Under the pieces are notes generated by a model. The model had not been told where the DNA came from and ran no database searches. It saw only the letters and a program-made list of their open reading frames with translations. From assembly GCA_000310025.1 (NCBI GenBank), contig FN649752.1, positions 1,498,147-1,510,148 on the forward strand: a stretch of DNA of 12,002 nt, read 5' to 3'. Below, piece after piece: positions 7,201 to 12,002 of this stretch; within the stretch, counting starts at the first letter, position 1; each line of letters opens with the position of its first letter. The translations under genes were made by a program, and so were the position numbers. Source of the stretch: Ectocarpus siliculosus. Its lineage: Eukaryota > Sar > Phaeophyceae > Ectocarpales > Ectocarpaceae.

Positions 7201-8521
7201 TTGCTTGTTTTAACCAACGCCGCCGCGTTAGACGAACGAACGGGAATTTCTCATGGACAGATAATACGTAAAGCGCCATCCCGACCTACCTGCAGGCATA
7301 TGTTCGGGGCACGGAAGGGATTGCAAGACTACAGCAAGATGAGGTGCGAGTGACGGTGGGGGGGGGAGGTGTACTCATTGCAGCGCAAGCTGCGTAGTAC
7401 TTGTTAGACCATTGACCTCGCATCCTTACACAGCCGGGACGGATCACGCCGGGTTCTCACCGCACCAGGCCCTCACACCACCAAGCGCGAAGCGCCGTGA
7501 GGTATTCGGCGAGTCGCATGGAGGGTGCACTTCATCCTGCTAAGGGGTGGGGGGACTGGATATCATCATATTACAGTATGTAGTATTTCCTCTTCTGAGA
7601 CAAACGATTGCCGCACAACAGCAACGCCATTCACCACCCAGACAACCACCACCACCGACAACAATGAAGAAGGTGATCTCCACACAACGCTACGTAACAC
7701 CGTTATCTATGCGTAGGTCATCAATGACGAAGGAAAATCTTTGCTTCCTTCCGGCCTTGCTTCCTTCCTGTGGCGCGCAGGAACGTTGCCGATTGACGTC
7801 GGTTAGGCTGGAGGAGATGCTAGCGAGGCGGGGGGGACGAGAACAGCAGAACCGCCAAGCAGAAGAAGACCAAGATGCCTCTTCTTCTCCACGTCCACCC
7901 CAACTCAATCCGCCGCTGCCAGGGTTGTCCAAGGTGAAAAGGCTACTACATTCATCATTCAGTATTGAAAAGATCAGTATTTGTTCGTAACAGGCATCGC
8001 GTGGGCCAAAAACAAGATCAACAAGCAATCCAAAATATTGTAAATAAATACACAACAGAGGGGAATCCAACAACAGCACAGCCAGTACACCAAAAATGAC
8101 AACAACAAACATCTTTCCTTTTTGTTGCAGGAAAAGCTGGGATCGGTCATTCTTCTTGATGTCGAAAAATCGTCCCTTCACGGCGGATTATTTTATTGCG
8201 CAGAACAGTCTACTTGTAGATGTTGCTGGGATGGCTATTAATAATAGCGTTCGGATACATACATATATATATATATATGATCTTTATAACGCCATATTTC
8301 TCCGACCCCCTCCCCGGATCGTCCTGTCTGTGTTCTTTCTCGGGATTCAACGTTCGTTCTTGACGCCAATCAATCAATCAATTCGTTCGTTCTACGCGAA
8401 GAAGGGTGCTGCCGCAAATTTGAACGTGGATCTCGAGCGCCGGCTGGACAGGTTCCAGGAGGATGCCCGAGTGTTGGTCGGCGTTGCGAAGCAGCACCAT
8501 CACCAATCATCAAAACCCTAG
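4084..8521 (+). CDS. DUF4485-domain protein with IQ-like and coiled-coil segments, CEP112-like N-terminus (multi-exon gene)
   Basis: My joined model is 4084-4203, 4640-4793, 5120-5235, 5552-6130, 6755-6862, 7296-7343, 7781-7933 and a last exon 8402-8521, about 465 residues. Residues 14-102 form a DUF4485 domain, the N-terminal domain known from the centrosomal protein CEP112. Residues 131-323 are a low-complexity P/G/S/T-rich linker. Residues 324-375 are helical, with an IQ-like LQQAYRGR motif at 341-348. Residues 376-465 are charged and coiled-coil-like, interrupted by a proline-rich patch. The architecture suggests a structural protein of the centrosome, basal body or flagellum that may bind calmodulin; this is inference from the domain. 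Splice phases agree throughout, including one phase-1 junction inside the domain. The weak points are the frame of exon 4, the last exon, and a possible extra exon at 8131. The protein may continue past 8521 and may start at 3840. Confidence 0.65.
4640..4793 (+). CDS. DUF4485 gene, exon 2: core of the domain
   Basis: This exon carries the diagnostic core: CWIAKL (residues 46-51), WRKNRNAFAALLAR (62-75) and EPFDRRPP (84-91). CEP112 shows the equivalents WI-KL, RKNRN-YA-LL and PF---P at similar spacing. I chose the acceptor ending at 4639 because it makes the distance from exon 1 to the WI pair equal to CEP112; an acceptor three bases later is equally legal. A CTAAT branch-like site lies at about 4566. 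The ATG at 4604 in the same frame lies in the intron. The exon ends CCCCCAG|GTGGGT after one base of a codon. Confidence 0.8.
5120..5235 (+). CDS. DUF4485 gene, exon 3: end of the domain
   Basis: Two leading bases complete the split codon to glutamate, giving PPEGSLPTLAPHL across the junction, the expected DUF4485 end (PP-G-LP-LP--L). The rest is basic and aromatic (FWLRHRAWLDTS). The acceptor is CGGCAG and the donor is a consensus GTGAGT at 5236, in phase 0. The phase-1 junction rebuilding a conserved motif is strong evidence for both splice sites. Confidence 0.8.
5552..6130 (+). CDS. DUF4485 gene, exon 4: low-complexity linker (reading frame uncertain)
   Basis: After TCTCCCGCAG, phase 0 gives one uninterrupted 193-codon frame to a GTGAGG donor at 6131, also phase 0. 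It reads as a P-rich start, then S/T/G-rich linker with PLVPPPPPNPSSPR and GGGSGSGNNN, then a G/C-rich end. Such linkers are common between domains in protist proteins. The frame is ambiguous because all three + frames are open for long stretches. In the last 200 bases another frame gives a charged helix (RRAEEEQAAEWRQREK) that would suit a coiled-coil protein better, and it splices in phase (two bases) to an acceptor at 6774. A one-base error in the G runs at about 6020-6038, or a different acceptor, could reconcile the two. Confidence 0.45.
6702..6737 (+). repeat. (CAA)n-rich tract just upstream of an acceptor
   Basis: A CAA/ACAAC run with small interruptions lies 17 bases before the exon starting at 6755. 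It occupies the position where a pyrimidine tract is usually found. Confidence 0.85.
6755..6862 (+). CDS. DUF4485 gene, exon 5: helical segment with IQ-like motif
   Basis: Thirty-six codons from CATCCAG to a consensus GTGAGT donor, phase 0 at both ends. The product is strongly helical (ALQTMVREQALQLAALR, then LQQAYRGRAQAAELQRVRH). LQQAYRGR fits the first half of an IQ motif (IQ---RG), although the final basic residue is an alanine. Acceptors at 6763 (same phase) and 6774 (other phase, for the alternative exon 4 frame) are possible. The function would be calmodulin or EF-hand light-chain binding. Confidence 0.6.
7296..7343 (+). CDS. DUF4485 gene, exon 6: 48-nt microexon
   Basis: Sixteen codons (AYVRGTEGIARLQQDE) lie between ACCTGCAG and a GTGCGA donor, phase 0 at both ends. 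They continue the helix of exon 5 and repeat an AY-RG pattern 16 residues after the IQ-like motif. The segment has no start codon, so ordinary open-frame scans miss it and report a different frame here. The donor is only fair. Confidence 0.5.
7781..7933 (+). CDS. DUF4485 gene, exon 7: charged helix and proline-rich patch
   Basis: Fifty-one codons run from GCGCGCAG to AAG|GTGAAA, phase 0 at both ends. The first half (VRLEEMLARRGGREQQNRQ, then AEEDQD) is charged and coiled-coil-like. The second half (SSSPRPPQLNPPLPGLSK) is a proline-rich break. The acceptor follows a duplicated pyrimidine tract (7741-7752 and 7757-7768). The frame joins cleanly to the microexon at 7296. Confidence 0.55.
8131..8241 (+). 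CDS. Possible exon, alternative 3' end of the DUF4485 gene
   Basis: The best-looking acceptor of the whole gene (a pyrimidine tract ending TTTTTGTTGCAG at 8130) is followed in phase 0 by EKLGSVILLDVEKSSLHGG and a TAA at 8239-8241. If used as the last exon, the protein would end here. To continue to 8402, a weak donor (GTCATT at 8146 or GTCGAA at 8161) would be needed. I cannot choose between a short alternative end, a microexon and an unused acceptor. Confidence 0.3.
   Translation, partial: EKLGSVILLDVEKSSLHGGLFYCAEQSTCRCCWDGY
8263..8278 (+). repeat. (AT)8 microsatellite
   Basis: Eight perfect AT units in the presumed intron between the candidate exons at 8131 and 8402. Confidence 0.9.
8402..8521 (+). 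CDS. DUF4485 gene, probable last exon: coiled coil
   Basis: An acceptor at 8401 (TCTACGCGAAG) or 8404 gives a phase-0 exon reading NLNVDLERRLDRFQEDARVL and a His/Gln-rich tail, with TAG at 8519-8521. The heptad-like spacing of L, L and F with charged residues is typical of a coiled coil. It joins the 7933 donor directly in phase. Coding-like sequence continues in the +1 frame just after this stop (8524-8634), so the TAG may not be the true end. Confidence 0.4.
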   Translation, partial: KGAAANLNVDLERRLDRFQEDARVLVGVAKQHHHQSSKP

Positions 8522-8523
8522 AT

Positions 8524-8634
8524 AGAGCAGAGGCCGCACGATATGAAAACCGTCAGCTGAAACAGCCTACACAAGACAGTTATAAGAGTAGGCACCTTTC
8601 TTTTCCTTCCTGGAAAAAATGCTTGGAGGAATGA
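8524..8634 (+). other. Coiled-coil-like open segment immediately after the stop, shifted frame
   Basis: The frame offset by one from the preceding exon reads RAEAARYENRQLKQ, then a polar tail and a basic end, stopping with TGA at 8632-8634. The composition matches the preceding exon. No start codon or good acceptor introduces it; the only phase-compatible intron would be about 60 nt. A one-base deletion in AAAACCC (8512-8518) would explain it. Confidence 0.3.
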
Positions 8635-9096
8635 TTTGAGTATGATTGATTACAGCTCCTTACTATCACGTTGATTGGCGTCGTCGCGGTGAGATGTAGA
8701 GGAGGAGTGGTGGTATGATTTTGGCCACGGATCGGGGTTGGTTCAAGCCCCCCCTCCCACTTAAAGATAATAAGCGGTATGGGACGAAACAGATTATTAC
8801 TTATGATGATGATATGGGAATAACTGAGTGAGTGAGTGGTGGTGACGACGTGATGATGCTTCGATTGAAAATCCTTTCGACAGAAGCAAGTCGACGCCTG
8901 GTATTTAGTAGATAGTGTAGGTCCACCGCCGCGATCTCGTGCGTGCACGTAGCTTACGCGAGCTGAAAGAAATTGAGCGCGGTAAAAACACGCCTGCCTT
9001 CAACAACCGCGGACCAAAAAAATCAAATCTATGTAGTAGGTGCTGCTGTTGTTGTTTCCGGTAAAACCAAATCCTATTCGGAGTGGAATTTGGCAG
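8635..9096. other. No confident gene; one microexon-like piece
   Basis: The region is mostly non-coding in appearance, with GAT and GTGA repeats around 8803-8845. At 8953-8981, between a TAG acceptor and GGTAAAA, 29 bases read LRELKEIER in frame. It is too short to call, and its phase does not match the next candidate at 9097. Confidence 0.3.
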
Positions 9097-9159
9097 CAGA
9101 GAAAGAGATTATTAGAAGAAGAGCTCTCGATTGATTTACGCGTTCATACAATTGTTAAG
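9097..9159 (+). other. Candidate coiled-coil exon
   Basis: After TGGCAG, 21 codons read QRKRLLEEELSIDLRVHTIVK and end at AAG|GTACAG, phase 0 at both ends. The composition suits a coiled coil like that of the DUF4485 gene. No start codon is present, and no adjoining exon with matching phase could be fixed. Confidence 0.25.
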
Positions 9160-9364
9160 GTACAGTACCAGGTTGTTGGTAGCTAAGGGCCCCCGGCTGA
9201 TGGAGGAGGAGGAGGGTGATAAACTGCTTCGTTAGTAGCAGAGACATCTGAGTAAGGATCGAAATCTTGTTGCGTAGCCCGGCTATGCTACAACCCCCAA
9301 CGTTTCAATTGGCGAAGTGGCGGAATAGATGCAGGCACCCAAGGGTTCTCAGGGGCTCCGCAGA

Positions 9365-9367
<3 letters not shown>

Positions 9368-9397
<30 letters not shown>
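9368..9397 (+). repeat. (GA)15 microsatellite
   Basis: Thirty bases of perfect GA dinucleotide repeat. Confidence 0.95.
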
Positions 9398-9399
<2 letters not shown>

Positions 9400-9441
9400 A
9401 CACAGATGGACATGGACATGGACGGACATGACTGACTCCGC

Positions 9442-9467
9442 ACGCATGCATGCATGCATGCATGCGT
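9442..9467. repeat. 26-base perfect palindrome built on GCAT repeats
   Basis: The sequence reads the same on both strands: a GCAT array capped by ACGC at the left and GCGT at the right. Perfect capping makes it a true palindrome able to form a cruciform or a foldback hairpin. Confidence 0.9.
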
Positions 9468-9645
9468 TTTATGTTGTAAAAAATCGCGCATTGGTTCCTT
9501 TGACTACAAGTGAATACCATCACCAACGGACTTGAAAAATATCATCCCATTCTTCCCTCCCCCTGTCTGTCCTCCCGCCCAACCGCAGAACGACGCCACC
9601 CCCCTGTCTGGCTAGTAGAAGTGGTGCTGCAATGTAACCTCACAC

Positions 9646-9661
9646 GATTGATTGATTGATT
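9646..9661 (+). repeat. (GATT)4 microsatellite
   Basis: Four perfect GATT units. A related TCAA run lies at about 8369-8382. Confidence 0.85.
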
Positions 9662-9709
9662 CCATCGAAAAAAAAAATCAAGTATATACGGTACGCACGC
9701 CTTGCGTGA

Positions 9710-10553
9710 CGGCTCGGAGTTACCTCGCTTCAGAAGCAAAATACCAATACAACAGCGTGGCAGCGCCCTAGCGGCAGCGATAGTAGCCATGAAAAAATAT
9801 CAAAATCAACGCAGAGACTATCATCCGTCCCCCCCCGCCCCCCGCCCCGCCGCCCGCTCTGCTTCTTTGGGCTTAGACGCGCACGGTACATTACTTTAAA
9901 TATTACACAAGGCTCGATTGATCCATTTCCTGGCCTCGAGTGCGCGCCTCTTCTTTCAGCTTTCTTTTCGCCTCGACTCAAACATACAGTCAACAAGCGA
10001 AGGAGGAAAGCCACTCACGGGGCGAACGACACTCGATCCAGGTCTAACTCGACGCTTTGCACCAACCTTTCTTTCACCAACCCTTACAACCCAAACCCCA
10101 CTCACCCACAAACGACCTCCCCCGCAACCTCCCTAACTTACGTGTGCGCCCACCACTATTCACCTCTCATCATCAAACCAACTCAAAATAACCCGCCGGT
10201 GCCGTCCTTCAGGTCGTCGTCATCTCAATTCACCACCTCTTCTTCATGCCGTCAGCCCTCTATCGCCCACAACAAAGACCGTGCTCATGAACATGAACAT
10301 AACACTGCTACAATACAGCAGTAGCGTTAACCACGATGCCCCCACAACAAGCTGGGGGGAGGAGAAGCGTTGGTAACAAACCAAGAACCGTAAACCACCT
10401 CCGGCAGCCAAAAACACCCACTATCCGACCCGCCCAGAATAAGGGGCACGCACTTGACCGGAATGAATGGGGTTGGGTGAGTGGGTAGGGTGAGACTAGA
10501 GACCAATAAGGGGGGGCGTGTGGCAACGGGTCGGCGTACCATGACGAAACATG
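9710..10553. other. G-poor, C/A-rich region without a supported gene
   Basis: The + strand is very low in G for several hundred bases; 10081-10140 has 32 C and 2 G. One frame stays open without any ATG from 9710 to 10323 (about 204 codons, S/T/P/N-rich), which is expected when TAG and TGA are rare. No motif or splice-bounded exon is seen. A G-quadruplex-capable run breaks the pattern at 10469-10490. Confidence 0.45.
10469..10490 (+). repeat. G-quadruplex-forming motif
   Basis: Four G tracts of 4, 3, 3 and 3 bases have loops TT, TGAGT and TA, which meets the standard G3+N1-7 pattern. It is an isolated G-rich island in a G-poor strand. Confidence 0.7.
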
Positions 10554-10577
10554 AGCAGCAGCAGCAGCAGCAGCAGC
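10554..10577 (+). repeat. (AGC)8 trinucleotide repeat
   Basis: Eight perfect AGC/CAG units. In one frame they give polyserine, in another polyglutamine, but no supported exon contains them. Confidence 0.95.
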
Positions 10578-10720
10578 GAGTTATGCCCACGTTTGGTCTT
10601 GCAACAGCCGATCAAGCACTACAACTACTCCCCCCATCTCTCCAATGTATCCCCCCAAAGAGCCGCTCCCCGTCGTGTCCTTACCCTACACTTGCTTGAC
10701 TCGGTTACTTCAAATCGCAG

Positions 10721-10775
10721 GGGAGCGGCGAGGGCAGAGGAGGTCCAACGCCGCTCGCTCCACCGCCCCGCGCAC
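10721..10775 (+). other. Candidate coiled-coil exon in a G-poor region
   Basis: A 55-base purine- and G-rich island is bounded by AAATCGCAG and a consensus GTACGT donor. With one leading base it reads GAARAEEVQRRSLHRPAH and ends in phase 0. Its composition contrasts sharply with the flanks, as exons do elsewhere in the window. It could be a distal exon of the DUF4485 gene or of another gene. Confidence 0.3.
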
Positions 10776-10904
10776 GTACGTAGGTATGCAACGCACCACA
10801 GCCTTTTGACACTCGAGAGAGAAAAAATTAACGCCTGTTGCCGTCCGCCGGCGTACACACCTATAGTTCATAAACACACACACGCACACACTTTTACCAC
10901 CCAG

Positions 10905-10952
10905 ATCTCACGTATGCACAAAAGCAATAAACGTGCCACAGAAACAGAATAA
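10905..10952 (+). other. Candidate terminal exon paired with 10721-10775
   Basis: An acceptor (CTTTTACCACCCAG) ends at 10904. Phase 0, matching the 10775 donor, gives ISRMHKSNKRATETE and a TAA at 10950-10952. AATAAA overlaps the stop codon and another lies about 20 bases earlier, so cleavage soon after would be possible. The 129-base intron is a multiple of three and also open, so retention would keep the frame. Confidence 0.22.
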
Positions 10953-11902
10953 AACAGACCGACCAAACACTCAGCCGGTCAGCCTACAGCCTAACACCAT
11001 CATGGTCATAAATAACTAGATAAGGCCTGGGGCCAAGCCTCTTTAATTATGGCTACAGCGAACAGACAGAACCTACAAGGCACCAGCCAGAAACGAAAAA
11101 AAAAGAAACAAGAACGAACGATAGGGCAAGGAAGAGAGAAACAGGAAAAAAAATACAGATCAGGACGAAATGTCGCGCATCGCTCGCAACAGAACAAAAT
11201 GTGCCAGAAGCCGGTACTAAATCCAGGGCTAAACTGCCCAGCCAAACAGACCACTACCGCGACCCCATGTTTCTCAAATCTCTGTAGGCTCTACCCACCA
11301 GCGCTCCGGCACAGCAGCAAGATTAACGATTCTATCAAAACTCGTCACCCGGACACACGCCGCGGTCAGGAGAGAAAGCCGGAGACCCCGACTCTCCCGC
11401 CAACCCCGACCCCATCCACTCATTTTCTGCGAAACCTGTTTCCATCACGAGTCAGCATGGTTTTGTTGAGGTTTCCTCTCGACAAACATCTGAAGCCCTC
11501 TCGCTGTCGCATAATCTTGCCTGCACGGCCACAGGCACACCAGCGCTTGAGCAAACTACCGCGCTGTGATACGAGAACCAGGGTCATCACCTAGCTATCC
11601 CCCCGCCCCGCCTCACACTCCACCTCCAACACGAGGGCACTTTACATTGTCTTTTCCCATCGCTGTGGAGGGAAGGGTGGCTGGAGGGAGAGGAGGGGTA
11701 GGACGGGGGTAGGTATAAGCCAATCCACGTACGAACCAAACACAGTGCAAAAACTCCAACGACACACGTCGAAGATGATGAAGAAACCACCGAAAAGAAA
11801 AAGACAGCATGCAAATGAAACAAAACGCACCTTAAACCCAGAGCGCCTGACGCCGCACGTACCAAGGTTATCTAGACCATCAAACAGGCTTGGACCTTTC
11901 GA
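10953..11902. other. A/C-rich region, no gene seen
   Basis: The + strand remains poor in G. The longest open frame (11049-11594, 181 codons, K/R/Q/P/T-rich) has low complexity, no recognisable motif and no splice or start context that supports it. Minus-strand frames are F/S/L-rich counterparts of the same bias. Confidence 0.45.
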
Positions 11903-12001
11903 CCCCCCCCCCCCCCCCTCCCTCTCCTCCCCCCCCCTTTTAAAAAAATAAAACCCTTTTTCATTAATCCAATTAAACCCCCCCCCCCCCCCCCCCCCCC
12001 C
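11903..12001. repeat. Poly-C and pyrimidine-rich terminal block
   Basis: There is a 16-base C run (11903-11918), a C/T-rich stretch with a further C run, an A/T-rich spacer including TTTTAAAAAAATAAAA, and a 24-base C run (11978-12001) reaching the edge. Such long C runs usually end assembly contigs. Confidence 0.9.
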
Positions 12002-12002
12002 T

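Larger units (their letters stand above)
9160..9709. other. Non-coding, microsatellite-rich region
   Basis: No exon is supported. The stretch contains a GA repeat, a 26-base GCAT palindrome and a GATT repeat, listed separately, plus a small GACATG-type repeat at about 9408-9430. Open frames here, such as 9329-9535, run through the repeats. Confidence 0.5.

Noticed and set aside
8735-8760. GGTTCAAGCC, resembling a tRNA T-loop
   Set aside because: The bases on either side do not form a five-pair T stem, and no A-box, anticodon arm or acceptor stem can be built around it.
9272-9288. Small inverted repeat (GCGTAGCC / GGCTATGC)
   Set aside because: Eight pairs with one wobble and almost no loop are within chance, with no T tract or gene end beside it.
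9710-10323. About 204 codons open on the + strand without any ATG
   Set aside because: It depends on the same lack of G and has no conserved feature or splice pair; openness alone is not evidence.
10551-10952. 133-codon frame beginning in the AGC repeat (polyserine start)
   Set aside because: As one continuous frame it runs through a CA-rich stretch and an evident acceptor and donor; only the spliced sub-segments at 10721 and 10905 look coding.
11049-11594. 181-codon + strand open frame
   Set aside because: It is K/Q/T/P-rich low complexity in a G-poor strand where TAG and TGA are scarce, with no motif and no supporting splice or start context.
11903-12001. C-rich end block as a telomere or centromere repeat
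   Set aside because: The runs are pure C without a regular telomeric unit; an assembly edge or simple homopolymer is the simpler reading.

Overview
This window is eukaryotic nuclear DNA. Both recognisable genes are on the + strand and are split into short exons (48-579 nt) by GT-AG introns of about 320-620 nt. Base composition is moderate in GC. TTG/CAA, GA, TA, CTATA and GCAT microsatellites are frequent, as are long G and C homopolymers. No rRNA, tRNA, CRISPR array, bacterial operon or intact transposon is visible. The gene architecture and repeat style suggest a protist, most likely a stramenopile such as a brown alga, but that is inference. The 24-base C run at the right edge looks like a contig end.

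Layout. 1-387 is the 3' end of an intron. 388-582 is the last coding exon of a SpoU/TrmH-class RNA 2'-O-methyltransferase of the TARBP1/Trm3 type; the rest of the gene lies to the left. 583-3839 holds no gene I recognise. It contains microsatellites, a G-quadruplex-capable tract and a phase-compatible set of candidate exons at 2521-3071. 4084-8521 (possibly from 3840) is a multi-exon gene whose first three exons encode a DUF4485 domain, the N-terminal domain known from the centrosomal protein CEP112. A proline/glycine/serine-rich linker, a helical segment with an IQ-like calmodulin-binding motif and coiled-coil-like exons follow. I joined its exons by splice phase; the DUF4485 part is firm and the 3' end is not.

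8522-12002 has no confident gene. Short coiled-coil-like, exon-like pieces at 8524-8634, 8953-8981, 9097-9159, 10721-10775 and 10905-10952 suggest that the DUF4485 gene continues, or that a degraded 3' half or a second coiled-coil gene is present. From about 9.5 kb the + strand becomes strikingly G-poor and C/A-rich, the opposite of the left part of the window. Open frames there are long mainly because G-containing stop codons are rare.

The two recognised genes have no evident joint function: one acts in tRNA modification and the other probably in a centrosome, basal body or flagellar structure. They are neighbours transcribed in the same direction and separated by about 3.3-3.5 kb.
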